From assembly GCA_020849535.1 (NCBI GenBank), contig JADLGB010000225.1:1-57843 (forward strand): DNA of 57,843 bases. The letters are read 5' to 3'. The notes below the pieces were generated by a model, which was not told the DNA's origin, did no database searches, and saw only the letters and a program-made list of their open reading frames with translations. Position 1 is the stretch's first letter. Every line of letters starts with the position of its first letter. This stretch comes from Candidatus Hydrogenedentota bacterium (GTDB lineage Bacteria; Hydrogenedentota; Hydrogenedentia; Hydrogenedentales; SLHB01). Of this stretch, positions 1 through 7,923 are shown piece after piece. The position numbers and the translations under genes were made by a program.

Positions 1-1471
1 CCATCATGATGCTGCCGCCGGCCGTCAACGCGAATCCGTTTTCCGTGCCGTCCTCAGCCACGCCAAACTCGCCGGGCGCATCGGCGTAGTTGACATCTCC
101 CACGACGTACACGTTGCCGCGCACGTAGATTTGGCCCCATCCCTTCACTTTACCCTTGATCACCAGGTCGCCGTCGACGGCCACCTTCTTATCGATGACA
201 ATCGGGTCATCGTCCGTGCCGATCAAGAACAGGTTGCCATCATACGCGCCATCGGTGGACAAGGTATCGAGCGCACCGTTGGAGGCGGTGGGAAGGTCCG
301 TACCGGCATAGGCCGAACCGGTGGGCACGCCATAGGCCACGCCCGCCGTCACCGTACCGGTGACATCGGCCGGGTCCAGTTCGAACGAGATGGATCCATT
401 GGTGCTGTTGATCACACGCTCGAACTCGTCATCACTGACGTAGCGGTCCCCATCGTCATCCGGGAACGGCGCCGGAAAGTCCGTCGGCAACGTACCATCG
501 GTTTGAAGCTGCTCGTCCTCGGGGTAATTGAGGTACAGATTCGCAAACTGCTGCAGCATCCCCTCCGAGTCCGTCCCCGCATTGGCGAAGTTGGTGACCG
601 TCATGGCGCCGGTCGAACTCTGCGTCACTTTTCCGTTGGTGTTGCTGAAGTGGTAACTCTTGAATGTCGATGAGGCGATGTTGGACGCGCTCATCAAGGA
701 GCCGGTCTGGTTGTACACCTGACCGCGGCTGTATGCGGTTCCCGCGAAATGGGTGTTGATGTTCTCGCTGGTGCGAATCATCAACGACTCGAGTGCGGCC
801 ACCTTGATGCGGTCGAAATTGCCGTACTCCGATGCGTCCGTGTTACGCGCCAGATCGAGCGGTACCACTTCGGCGTGGCACAGGATGCAGTTGATGTTGT
901 TGGCGAGGATGCCGTATTCGAAGCCATCGAACAACTCGCCCGCCACGCGCACCGTCTGGACCGATGTGGCCGTGCGCTGCGCTACCCTGCCCGTGGCGCG
1001 AATCGTCAGGGTCGTGCCCGTAAGATCGTCGGTGCGGCCCAAGGTCACCTGGACGATCTGGCCGCCCGACGCCAGCATGTGGTCGTCTTCCTCCGCAACC
1101 AGGACCAGCGGATCCGCGATGTCGAAGTCGCCGTCGCCGTTGGCGTCGAATTCGCTGCCATCCTGCGTCCCGTTCCCGTTCACGTCCTCGTTGTTGGGCA
1201 CAAACCCGTTAATGAAGACGAAGTACGAGGCGAGGTTGCCGGTGGTGTTGCCGTTCCCAATCACGTACTGATTCCAGATGCGCTCGATACCGAGGTCCAC
1301 CCCGGCCTTGCACACTTCGTCGAGCCGCGCCTGCTGGATGGCTTCATCGGTGCGTATTTTGGCGGTCTGCACGCGCGCCACGACCACCGTGACCGCGCCG
1401 AGAATCACGATCACGGCCAGCACGACCAGGACCAGCGCCATGCCTTCTTGATTTCTACGTCTGTCGGCCAT
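1..1471 (-). CDS. PilX-like pilus assembly protein (3' part missing)
   Basis: Reading leftward from ATG 1471, preceded by GGAGGG at suitable spacing, the frame stays open to the window edge, so the C-terminus is missing (490 codons seen). The N-terminus has a short basic stretch, then QEGMALVLVVLAVIVILG, the hydrophobic leader typical of PilX-type minor pilins. It is the third gene of a minus-strand operon behind PilW- and PilV-like genes, which supports a role in type IV pilus or pseudopilus assembly at the inner membrane. Two features are odd. A CILCH motif (C195-H199) has the c-type haem-binding form CxxCH. An Asp/Asn/Gly-rich stretch near residues 95-120 resembles calcium-binding loops. 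The later part is Thr/Asp/Gly-rich and probably forms a beta-rich surface domain. Identity as a PilX-like protein is fairly sure; the exact system (pilus or type II secretion) is not. Confidence 0.8.
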   Translation of the reverse strand, partial: MADRRRNQEGMALVLVVLAVIVILGAVTVVVARVQTAKIRTDEAIQQARLDEVCKAGVDLGIERIWNQYVIGNGNTTGNLASYFVFINGFVPNNEDVNGNGTQDGSEFDANGDGDFDIADPLVLVAEEDDHMLASGGQIVQVTLGRTDDLTGTTLTIRATGRVAQRTATSVQTVRVAGELFDGFEYGILANNINCILCHAEVVPLDLARNTDASEYGNFDRIKVAALESLMIRTSENINTHFAGTAYSRGQVYNQTGSLMSASNIASSTFKSYHFSNTNGKVTQSSTGAMTVTNFANAGTDSEGMLQQFANLYLNYPEDEQLQTDGTLPTDFPAPFPDDDGDRYVSDDEFERVINSTNGSISFELDPADVTGTVTAGVAYGVPTGSAYAGTDLPTASNGALDTLSTDGAYDGNLFLIGTDDDPIVIDKKVAVDGDLVIKGKVKGWGQIYVRGNVYVVGDVNYADAPGEFGVAEDGTENGFALTAGGSIMM

Positions 1472-1528
1472 CGGAATGCCCTCCATCCGGGACACAGCAC
1501 CCGGCGCGTTCACGCCGGGGTACTCCAC

Positions 1529-2164
1529 TTAGTTTTGCAAATACACGTCGCTGCTCACGGTGACACGTACGGGATCGCTTCTGCGTCCCCTCATGAACTT
1601 GTCCGCGGTCAGCGTTATGGTGATCACATCCCCCGTGCGGGCGAATTGCACGGTGCTGAGATCGTTGGCCCCGCCCACGGGCGTGGTTTCGCCGGTGTCG
1701 GCCGTATCCCCGTCTCCGTTACGATCCTGAATGCGCACGATGCGCCTGCTCAGGACGCTGTCCGAGTCGAGGTCTTCCCCGCTGTCCAGCCGCCCGTTGC
1801 CGTTCGCGTCTTCATTCAAGTAGCGGTAGCGGATCGGTCTGGACCAATTGCGCCCGGAGCCGGACGTGGGAGTCTGGAACACGAGTTCCGTCGGGCTTCC
1901 CGCGGCGGGATTCGCGTTGATGGCCACGGCGTCCAGCGGAGGCGTCAGCGAGTCGTCGCTGGTCTTGGACGCCATCTGCAATTCCCGCGTCATCGCGGCT
2001 AACGCGTCGCGGACATTGTCCTGCACATCCGCCTTGCTCTCCGCGGTGGCCATGGACGTCGTCGAGGACTGCAGCGCGACAATACCCAGCACACTGATGA
2101 TGGCGAGGATGGCCATCGAGATGACGAGTTCGACCAAAGTGAAACCCCGTGAATCCATACGCAT
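1529..2164 (-). CDS. PilW-like prepilin-type protein
   Basis: A 211-residue protein with a class III prepilin leader: MRMDSRG then FTLVELVISMAILAIISVLG, cleaved after G7 by a PilD-type peptidase, with Glu at position 5 of the mature form. A long alpha-helical spine follows, then a globular domain. Two acidic loops, NEDANGNGRLDSGEDLD and DRNGDGDTADTGE, look like EF-hand or dockerin-type calcium sites; calcium sites are known in some pseudopilins. AAGGAAGG precedes the start; the third codon (ATG 2158) is an equally good start. It begins 8 nt after the PilV-like gene ends, and the PilX-like gene follows 57 nt downstream, giving the pilV-pilW-pilX order. The likely role is a minor pilin or pseudopilin in the envelope. 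Confidence 0.88.
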   Translation of the reverse strand: MRMDSRGFTLVELVISMAILAIISVLGIVALQSSTTSMATAESKADVQDNVRDALAAMTRELQMASKTSDDSLTPPLDAVAINANPAAGSPTELVFQTPTSGSGRNWSRPIRYRYLNEDANGNGRLDSGEDLDSDSVLSRRIVRIQDRNGDGDTADTGETTPVGGANDLSTVQFARTGDVITITLTADKFMRGRRSDPVRVTVSSDVYLQN

Positions 2165-2171
2165 GCCTTCC

Positions 2172-2585
2172 TTAACGGTCCGTCAGCAACGTGGTGACGC
2201 TGACCGTCATGGGGCGGCCCCGCAAATCCACCCATTCGCTGGTTACCGTGACCTCGAGCGGGTTCGCGTTCGGGTCCACATAATCCACGGTCACGACTTC
2301 CTGCGGAAGCGTGCCCACACCGGACACCTCGGTTTCGTCGAGCCAGACCGAGGTCAGGGCCTCGGGGAAACTCTCCGGGTTGGCGTCGCGCACGTCGCGC
2401 ATATTGCTCACAATCCCCGTGCAGTTCCGGATGGCCGTATGCCGCTGATTCTGCGTGTCCAGGGCCACGTAGTATGAGATGAGAGATTGGGCGGTCGCCC
2501 CCAGCACGACGGAAAACAGCGCCACCGCCATGGTCAGTTCCATCAGCGTGACGCCTTCATTCCGTTTCAGCCCACGAAGCCACAT
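2172..2585 (-). CDS. PilV-like prepilin-type protein
   Basis: The start at ATG 2585 (137 residues) is chosen because GGAGG lies 7 nt upstream and the frame then opens with MWLRGLKRNEG/VTLMELTMAVALFSVVLG. This is a class III prepilin leader, with cleavage after Gly and Glu at mature position 5. A longer open frame runs upstream but lacks a leader and is rejected. The body is a single pilin-like helix followed by about 80 residues of beta-rich sequence. It is the first gene of the operon and probably the promoter-proximal minor pilin. Confidence 0.85.
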   Translation of the reverse strand: MWLRGLKRNEGVTLMELTMAVALFSVVLGATAQSLISYYVALDTQNQRHTAIRNCTGIVSNMRDVRDANPESFPEALTSVWLDETEVSGVGTLPQEVVTVDYVDPNANPLEVTVTSEWVDLRGRPMTVSVTTLLTDR

Positions 2586-3252
2586 AGTCGGTCCTCCGGT
2601 TCGGGGATACGGCATGCGGATAGGGAGGCGGGAGAAGCCTGGAAGGATTCCCGCAACCTGGGTCCGCGTGCCACCCGTAAACGGCTCAATTGGTAGAGGT
2701 CGCATTGCCGTGGGGCCAAAACGCCGCCGCACGAATACAATACGCCTCAAGTTTCCCAGTAACCGCTTTCACTACGGATACGCACGTCCCAAGATGCGTT
2801 CCCCCCAATTATGCCACAGGGGGACGTTTCAGGCAAATCGGTAGTTGCGCCCACATGCCGTATCTTATTAAAATACAATAATTTAGGGAAGGACGACCTG
2901 TGCTTGACGGGCAGATTTCGTCACGCACGGCCAGCCGGACCCCAGATGCTCCAGACGTCCAGTGTAGGCATAAATATCAAAATAGTCAATAGATTACTTG
3001 GCCCCGTTTTCGCCGATTCAACAAGGTGGCCTGACACGTGCGAACCGGCGTCTCGCCCGGGATTCGAACCCAACAGCGGCAGTGGAGCCCGAGAACGCCA
3101 CACCGGTCATCCTCGTGAAGGCGGGGACAGCGTGGCAGACCATGAAGATAGAATCGCGGTCGCACGCCGCGGCCTCGCACCAAGCCACTTTGCCCCCTTG
3201 ACACTCTCTATGTTTGGTAGGACAATAGCCCTTGAACCGGGCGGAGAACACC
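2586..3252. other. Intergenic region, no gene seen
   Basis: This stretch separates the leftward prepilin operon from the rightward DUF3592 gene. About 2810-3000 is unusually AT-rich for this genome and is the likely promoter area for the prepilin operon. I could not fix a convincing -35/-10 pair. From about 3043 onward it holds dispersed repeats: a degraded copy of the GGGCG-TCT-CGCCC hairpin at 3043-3064, and the 83-bp repeat listed separately. Open frames here have no recognisable protein features. Confidence 0.6.
3069..3151 (-). repeat. Dispersed repeat, copy 1 (second copy at 50391-50475)
   Basis: The reverse complement of this stretch aligns closely, by eye, with 50391-50475. Both contain the core GCCACGCTGTCCCCGCCTTC followed by GAGGATGAC and a GGCTC-ACTGCCG block. 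It lies just upstream of a gene in both places but in opposite orientation. It has no coding capacity. The adjacent GGTTCGAATCC on the minus strand mimics a tRNA T-arm, but no cloverleaf surrounds it. Confidence 0.7.
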
Positions 3253-3744
3253 ATGCCAGTATATTCGCGAAGGAGATTCCGCAAATTAGGATTTCCGGAG
3301 TTTCTGCTTGTCTGCGCCCTGCTCCTCGCGGTGGCGCCGCTCACGTTATTCTGGCTCTTCCTGAACGTGCCGGAATGGCCCGCCACCGGCGGCTGGGTGG
3401 TTTCCGGTGAAGTCGAATCGACTCACTACAATGCGCAGGACTACGCCCGCAAAGTCAACGTCGCCTATGAGTATCGAGTCGGCAGCGTCGCGTACAAGGG
3501 CGCGTTTGTGGGCCTGTGGCCCGGCGTGGGCAGCCCGAACGCGCTCGCGCCTGAGAATATCAAGTCCGTCACCGAACAGGGGCATCCCTTGACCGTTTTC
3601 TACAATCCCAATGACCCGAGCCGTAGCCGTCTGCATACCCGCGGGACGGAGAACCGCCTGAGTCTGTTTCTCATCGCGGGGTGTTGTGTGGCGCTCTCGG
3701 GCATCTACTGCTTCCTCGTGTACCCGGCGTGGCGGAGAAGCTGA
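3253..3744 (+). CDS. DUF3592-type membrane protein
   Basis: 163 residues from ATG 3253, which has GGAG 6 nt upstream; a TTG seven codons earlier is less likely. There are two membrane segments: residues about 16-38 (FLLVCALLLAVAPLTLFWLF) and about 137-156. Between them lies an extracytoplasmic beta-domain of roughly 90 residues with 'VSGEVESTHYNAQDYARKVNVAYEYRV' character and a 'VFYNPNDPSRSRL' ending, both hallmarks of DUF3592. The family has no settled biochemical role. The gene stands alone and converges on the epimerase gene 8 nt downstream. Confidence 0.75.
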   Translation: MPVYSRRRFRKLGFPEFLLVCALLLAVAPLTLFWLFLNVPEWPATGGWVVSGEVESTHYNAQDYARKVNVAYEYRVGSVAYKGAFVGLWPGVGSPNALAPENIKSVTEQGHPLTVFYNPNDPSRSRLHTRGTENRLSLFLIAGCCVALSGIYCFLVYPAWRRS

Positions 3745-3751
3745 CGCGCCG

Positions 3752-4684
3752 TCAACCGCGCTGGTACCACTCGATCGTGCGCCGGAGTCCTTCCCCCACG
3801 GAAACCGTGGGCTTGTATCCGAATGTCTTCGCGGCGCGGGAGATGTCCGCGCAGGAGCGCCGGATATCCCCCGCGCGCGCCGGCGAAAACACCGGTTCCA
3901 GTTTCATTCCCATCGCGTGATTCAGCAGCGCCACAAGACCCAGGAGCGTGGTCTCCGTGCCGCACGCCGCGTTGTAGACGCCCGCGATGGAGCCCTCGGC
4001 ATCGCACGCCAGCAGGTTGGCGTGAATCACGTTGTCGATAAAGCTGAAGTCCCGCGACTGGCGGCCGTCCCCGTGCACGGGCGGGCGTTTGCCGCACAGC
4101 ATGTGCGTAATGAGAATCGGAATCACGGCGGCATACTGGCTGCCGGGGTCCTGACGCGGTCCGAACACGTTGAAATAGCGCAAGGCCACGATGTCGATGC
4201 CATAGAGCGCCGAGAACACGCGCGCGTAATGTTCGCACGCGGCCTTGCTCACGCCGTACGGCGAAATCGGCGACACCGGCAGGTCCTCGTGCGCCGGGCT
4301 GACTTCGGTGTTGCCATACACGGACGAGGATGAGGCGAATACCACCCGCCGCACCTTCGCGTCGCGCGCCGCAAGAAAGACGTTCAAAGTCCCGTCCACA
4401 TTAGCGCGATTCGAAGTGAGCGGATCGTCCACAGACCGGGGAACGGATGGAATCGCCGCCTCATGCAGGCAGTAGTCTACGCTTTCCATCGCATCGCGCA
4501 CGAGGGCCTCGTCGCAGATGCTGCCTTCGATGAGCTCTATCGAGGTCATGACGCCGGAGAGGTTCTCGCGCCGCCCCGTGGAGAGATCGTCGAGGACGCG
4601 CACCGCGTGGCCCCGCGCAAGCAGGGCATGCACGAGGTTGCTACCGATGAACCCCGCGCCGCCAGTAACCAGATATTGGGCCAT
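3752..4684 (-). CDS. NAD-dependent sugar-nucleotide epimerase/dehydratase (extended SDR)
   Basis: 310 residues. The N-terminal nucleotide-binding motif TGGAGFIGSN, the acidic end of strand 2 (VLDDLSTG), the active-site YGVSK (Tyr-xxx-Lys) and the 'HEAAIPSVPRSVDDP' segment match the UDP-hexose 4-epimerase/dehydratase group, closest in style to WbpP/GalE-type UDP-GlcNAc or UDP-glucose 4-epimerases. It would act in the cytoplasm on sugar nucleotides for surface polysaccharide. Two ATGs lie side by side; the second (4684) has better spacing from GGAGG. Upstream and divergent is the UDP-galactopyranose-mutase-like gene, so the pair may serve one polysaccharide pathway, separated by a repeat cluster. 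The exact substrate cannot be read from the sequence. Confidence 0.9.
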   Translation of the reverse strand: MAQYLVTGGAGFIGSNLVHALLARGHAVRVLDDLSTGRRENLSGVMTSIELIEGSICDEALVRDAMESVDYCLHEAAIPSVPRSVDDPLTSNRANVDGTLNVFLAARDAKVRRVVFASSSSVYGNTEVSPAHEDLPVSPISPYGVSKAACEHYARVFSALYGIDIVALRYFNVFGPRQDPGSQYAAVIPILITHMLCGKRPPVHGDGRQSRDFSFIDNVIHANLLACDAEGSIAGVYNAACGTETTLLGLVALLNHAMGMKLEPVFSPARAGDIRRSCADISRAAKTFGYKPTVSVGEGLRRTIEWYQRG

Positions 4685-4783
4685 CATTCTCCTCCCGGAG
4701 CGCGATTATAGGGCGCGCGAAAGAGACGAGCAAGGAAGCCCAGAACGAGACACGGGCGAGTGCGCCTGTCCCGAATGGGCTCG

Positions 4784-4846
4784 CCCATCGGACCGATCGG
4801 ACCGACCGTCGAATCTGTCCGATCCGTCCAACCCGTCCGATTCTCG
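4784..4846. repeat. Short GGACCGATC/GTCCGATCC repeat run
   Basis: Degenerate copies of a 9-10 bp word, GTCCGATCC and its complement GGACCGATC, alternate here. The same word recurs at 47348-47382. Upstream, at about 4749-4772, a weak copy of the ACAGGCG hairpin (ACGGGCGAGTGCGCCTGT) adjoins it. It has no coding meaning. Confidence 0.6.
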
Positions 4847-4851
4847 ATGGG

Positions 4852-5133
4852 ACACAGGCGAGGGCGCCTGTGCCACACGCGCTTGCCATGCTTTAGTTGG
4901 TTATTTCTGTCTTGTGGAACTTGGTTGCAGCAAGACCTCAGGAGTACCAAAACAAACGCGGGAGAGGAAACGGACGTGCGCACAGGCGCCCTCGCCTGTG
5001 TCTTATCAGGCGATCTACCATTCCTCGTTTGTCGGAAACTCTTGAAGTCTTTCATGCAAACCGAGGTCGGTGAGAAAGGAAGAATTCCTACAGGCACAGC
5101 AAGCGCGTGTGGCACAGGCGCCCTCGCCTGTGG
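4852..5133. repeat. Repeat family A cluster (REPIN-like), three hairpins
   Basis: Three copies of the imperfect palindrome ACAGGCG-4 nt-CGCCTGT lie at 4854-4871, 4982-4999 and 5114-5131. The first is inverted relative to the third, with matching flanks GTGCCACACG and CGTGTGGCAC. The interior between the second and third carries the family's conserved words CCTCGTTTGTC, CTCTTGAAGTCTT and CATGCAAACC. Other copies are at 17523-17675, 25585-25736 and 52159-52311. This copy is rearranged, with an extra inverted end at its left. It lies between divergent genes and ends 168 bp before the flavoprotein start. Confidence 0.9.
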
Positions 5134-5300
5134 CTTTGAAAGGCTGGCAACTCCGGTTGTTTGAACGCCCTGCACCCGCCTTCTATACTGCCGTGCTGGC
5201 GCGGGCGCGTGGGGCGCCAGCCTTACGACATCCAACCCCAAACCGAGAGCCGGCACCACCCCGAAGGTGTGCAGCATACGAAGGCAACAATGGAGGCGGC

Positions 5301-6737
5301 ATGGTTGTAGGCGTAATCGGGGGCGGCCCGGCGGGAATCACCGCCGCATATGAGCTTGCGAAGCAGGGCGTATCGGTAGACCTCTACGAAGCGGGCGACA
5401 CCCTGGGCGGCCTGGCCCGTTCCATGCCCCTCTGGAACCAGACCGTCGATCTCGGTCCACACCGCTTTTTCAGCAAGGTCAGGCGGGTCAATGCGTTATG
5501 GCTGGAAGTGGTCGGGCGCGACTATGCCATGGTCAACCGGACAACCCGCATCTACTACAACGGCAAGTTCTTTCACTACCCCCTGCGCCCGATGAACGCC
5601 TTAACCCAACTCGGACCGGTAGAAGCGGTTCACTGCGTGGGCAGCTACTTCAAGGAGAGGGTCGCGCCGTCAAAGCGAGGTTCGCTCGACACGTTTGAGG
5701 ATTGGGTGGTCGATCGGTTTGGCCGCCGCTTGTTCGATATCTTCTTCCGCACCTATAGCGAGAAGCTTTGGGGCATCTCGTGCAAGGAGCTTGATTCCGA
5801 CTTCGCCGCCCAACGGATAAAAAAGCTGAATCTGCTAGAAGCCCTGAAGAATGCCCTCCAGGAACCAAAAAGCAGCACCCAGCACCAAACCCTGGTGGAC
5901 CAATTCGCCTACCCGTTGCAGGGGACCGGCATGGTGTATCAGCGCATGGGCGAACGGGTGGAAAACTGCGGGGGCCGGGTCTTCTTGCAGACACCCGTCC
6001 AGCGCGTCCTCACCAAAGACGGGCGCGCCTGTGAGATCGAACTCAGCACGGGAGAAACCAGATCCTACGACAGCATCATCTCGTCGATGCCCATCTCGCT
6101 GCTCGTGTCCCGCTTGCCGGAGGTCCCCGAAGCGGTGCGTGAATCCGCCCTTTCGCTGCGGTTTCGCAACACGATCCTCGTGTATCTTAACGTCCAGTCG
6201 GAAAGCCTCTTCCCAGACCAATGGCTCTACGTGCACTCCGAAAATGTCCGCATGGGACGGATCACCAATTTCCGGAACTGGGTGCCCAATCTGAACGGGG
6301 AAGAGCGAAGCACGATTCTCGCCATCGAGTACTGGGCCAACGACGAAGACGCCCTATGGGCCAGCGGCGATGCATCCCTTATTCAACTGGCCCAGGAAGA
6401 ATTGCGGAAGACCGGACTGGTCGCGGACGAACCCGTTCTGGGAGGTTACGTGCTCAAGATCCGGCGCTGCTATCCTGTGTATCGCGCCGGATACAAAGCT
6501 GCGCTGCGCCCGGTCGTCGACTACTTGAAGAGCATCCAGGGGCTCCAGGCAATCGGGCGATATGGGGCCTTCAAATACAACAACCAAGATCACAGCATCC
6601 TGATGGGGTCGCTGGCCGCGGAGAATATTGTCCGGGGGGCTGACCATGATTTGTGGGATGTGAACACGGACTACGAGGACTACCAGGAGTCGGCTCTGAT
6701 TACCGAATCGGGCCTGAGCCAGTCCGAAGACAACTGA
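5301..6737 (+). CDS. UDP-galactopyranose-mutase-like FAD-dependent oxidoreductase
   Basis: 478 residues from ATG 5301 (GGAGG 4 nt upstream). It opens with MVVGVIGGGPAGITAAYELAKQG, a Rossmann GxGxxG FAD site, followed by an acidic strand end (VDLYEAGDTLGGLARS). HRFFSK near residue 55 and the 'YSEKLWGI' segment near 155 are typical of UDP-galactopyranose-mutase-like and protoporphyrinogen-oxidase-like NAD(P)-binding proteins. A C-terminal FAD contact around 'GRYGAFKYNNQDHSILMG' is seen. The upstream open frame is repeat DNA and is not coding. The likely role is cytoplasmic sugar-nucleotide or isoprenoid-linked chemistry for cell-surface glycans, consistent with the divergent epimerase. True mutase activity is not established. 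Confidence 0.85.
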   Translation: MVVGVIGGGPAGITAAYELAKQGVSVDLYEAGDTLGGLARSMPLWNQTVDLGPHRFFSKVRRVNALWLEVVGRDYAMVNRTTRIYYNGKFFHYPLRPMNALTQLGPVEAVHCVGSYFKERVAPSKRGSLDTFEDWVVDRFGRRLFDIFFRTYSEKLWGISCKELDSDFAAQRIKKLNLLEALKNALQEPKSSTQHQTLVDQFAYPLQGTGMVYQRMGERVENCGGRVFLQTPVQRVLTKDGRACEIELSTGETRSYDSIISSMPISLLVSRLPEVPEAVRESALSLRFRNTILVYLNVQSESLFPDQWLYVHSENVRMGRITNFRNWVPNLNGEERSTILAIEYWANDEDALWASGDASLIQLAQEELRKTGLVADEPVLGGYVLKIRRCYPVYRAGYKAALRPVVDYLKSIQGLQAIGRYGAFKYNNQDHSILMGSLAAENIVRGADHDLWDVNTDYEDYQESALITESGLSQSEDN

Positions 6738-7033
6738 GCGGGACCCCGTGGCGGTTTGGATACTCATCCCTTCTCGACATGTGACGGCGACACTTATTGT
6801 CAGATAGCCACAATCTCCGTCAGACTGTCTGGCCGCAAAGAGGGGGTGGAGACCTCCTAAGCTCTTAGGAGAGAGCACATTGATTGCTAACATCGCGTTG
6901 GCACAATTGCTGCTCACCCCATTGGGGACATGGCTCAATTTGAATGGATGCGCAGAGAGCACCCCTGTTCTTGCTCGAAGTCCCCAAGAATTGGAGGCCT
7001 GATTCGGGGGATAATGAACATGTCGTTCAGCCA
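6738..7033. other. Intergenic stretch without a gene
   Basis: Nothing coding is seen. At 6899-6913 TGGCAC-6 nt-TGC places GG and GC 10 nt apart, as in sigma-54 promoters, but two conserved positions are off. The short palindrome CCTAAGCTCTTAGG lies at 6856-6869. These may be chance. Confidence 0.4.
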
Positions 7034-7062
7034 TTGACAAGACCTGGTGGGGGTGTTATATT
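7034..7062 (+). promoter_or_regulatory. Strong sigma-70-type promoter
   Basis: TTGACA (7034-7039), a 17-nt spacer and TATATT (7057-7062): a full -35 and five of six -10 positions at ideal spacing. Predicted transcription start is near 7069, leaving a leader of about 190 nt before the small secreted-protein gene at 7260. Confidence 0.75.
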
Positions 7063-7066
7063 GGAA

Positions 7067-7259
7067 TCACTCACGCAGGCGGGATCTTCCGGCCTTGCGG
7101 GAGCTGCGTAGGGGCAAGGGGTCTTAAAGGTAGCCGTAAGGAGGGGCCGAGACTTTTTGTTTCCCGTGTGAGTAGGTGTTTTCAGGTCTGTTTGCCCGCT
7201 GGGTGTTGATCCGACATGTCTGGTAGGCAGTTTTCAATCAAGAGGAGGTGAGTGAAACG
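7067..7259 (+). promoter_or_regulatory. Long structured 5' leader of the secreted-protein gene
   Basis: The 5' end can close a domain: ACTCAC (7067-7072) pairs with GTGAGT (7168-7173). Inside, ACGCAG pairs with CTGCGT. Purine-rich words such as GGTCTTAA and GGTAGCCG follow, then AGGAGGTGA ahead of the ATG. GGTAGCCG recalls cyclic-di-GMP-I riboswitches, but the conserved core does not line up, so I call it only a possible structured leader of unknown class. Confidence 0.35.
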
Positions 7260-7715
7260 ATGAAAAAAATCACGGTAATGCTCACGGCAGTGGTGCTGGG
7301 CACAGTAGCTGCCTTCGCGGGGGTCATCTCCATTCCGCAGTTCAACGATGGTGGTGGCAACACGAATAGTAACTTCTTTCCACCATCGGCGAGTGCCACC
7401 TTCATTGCGCTGAAAAACAATACGAGTACGACGCAAACGTACACCGTGTTGTATTTCAACCTGATAGGTGACAATCGCACGCCGACCGCCAATACCTTCA
7501 CGATCGCGGGTAATGCTTCGATCGGTTGGCGTCCGGTGGCTGACGACCCGAACGAGGGCGTGTTGGGCCAAGCCATCCCGAATGCGACGGGCGCGGGCGG
7601 TTCCGGTTCGGCGACCATCCTGTATTCCGACTCGGTCGATCCGAGCGGACGCGTGTTCGTGAATGCGGGGGCGACCCTGTCTTCATACGGTTTCGCGCTG
7701 TTCCCGGCTCAATAG
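7260..7715 (+). CDS. Small secreted protein of unknown function
   Basis: 151 residues from ATG 7260; AGGAGGTGA sits about 8 nt upstream. A signal peptide is clear: MKK, then a hydrophobic stretch to about residue 20 ending in AFA. The mature part is Ser/Thr/Asn/Gly-rich and beta-like (SATFIALKNNTSTTQTYTV...), resembling an extracellular matrix or surface protein with one beta-sandwich. It has no cysteine and no anchor or sorting signal. The perfect promoter and full Shine-Dalgarno suggest high expression. I do not recognise the family. Confidence 0.8.
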   Translation: MKKITVMLTAVVLGTVAAFAGVISIPQFNDGGGNTNSNFFPPSASATFIALKNNTSTTQTYTVLYFNLIGDNRTPTANTFTIAGNASIGWRPVADDPNEGVLGQAIPNATGAGGSGSATILYSDSVDPSGRVFVNAGATLSSYGFALFPAQ

Positions 7716-7728
7716 CTGCATTGGTACT

Positions 7729-7800
7729 CGCTCCCGCCTGGGAGCGTGCATGAAGTTTCTTTGGGTGGGCACACCACAAGGCGTGTCCACCCACTTTGTG
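7729..7800 (+). terminator. Tandem hairpins, terminator-like
   Basis: CGCTCCC-GCCT-GGGAGCG (7729-7746) is a 7-bp stem 13 nt past the stop. A second hairpin has TGGGTGG (7762-7768) pairing with CCACCCA (7787-7793), extended by ACAC/GTGT and followed by CTTTGTGTTT. The T-tracts are poor, so this may be a repeat rather than an intrinsic terminator. Confidence 0.4.
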
Positions 7801-7923
7801 TTTGGACCCTGCACTGCCCGGTTTGACTCGGACCGCTCCCACCTGAAAGACTTGGCCCGCGGGGGCGAGTCCAATGCCATCATGAAACCCATTTGCTCCC
7901 TCCGCGTATTGTAGAGCGTATAC

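Noticed and set aside
749..2002. 417-codon frame antisense to the prepilin genes
   Set aside because: It covers parts of two prepilin genes and the gap between them, with no protein-like composition; the sense frames have leader peptides and ribosome-binding sites.
3055..3090. tRNA-like T-arm (GGGTTCGAATCCC on the minus strand)
   Set aside because: No acceptor, D or anticodon stems can be built around it; the flank belongs to a dispersed repeat with a second copy at 50391.
5070..5300. N-terminal extension of the flavoprotein
   Set aside because: The upstream in-frame stretch is repeat family A DNA; the FAD motif begins right after ATG 5301, which has a good ribosome-binding site.
6899..6913. 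Sigma-54 promoter
   Set aside because: GG and GC have the right 10-nt spacing, but two conserved positions fail and the downstream gene already has a near-perfect sigma-70 promoter; chance match is likely.
7067..7175. Cyclic-di-GMP-I riboswitch
   Set aside because: GGTAGCCG and GGTCTTAA are suggestive, but the conserved CACGCAAAG and GCAAAC core and helix order do not align.
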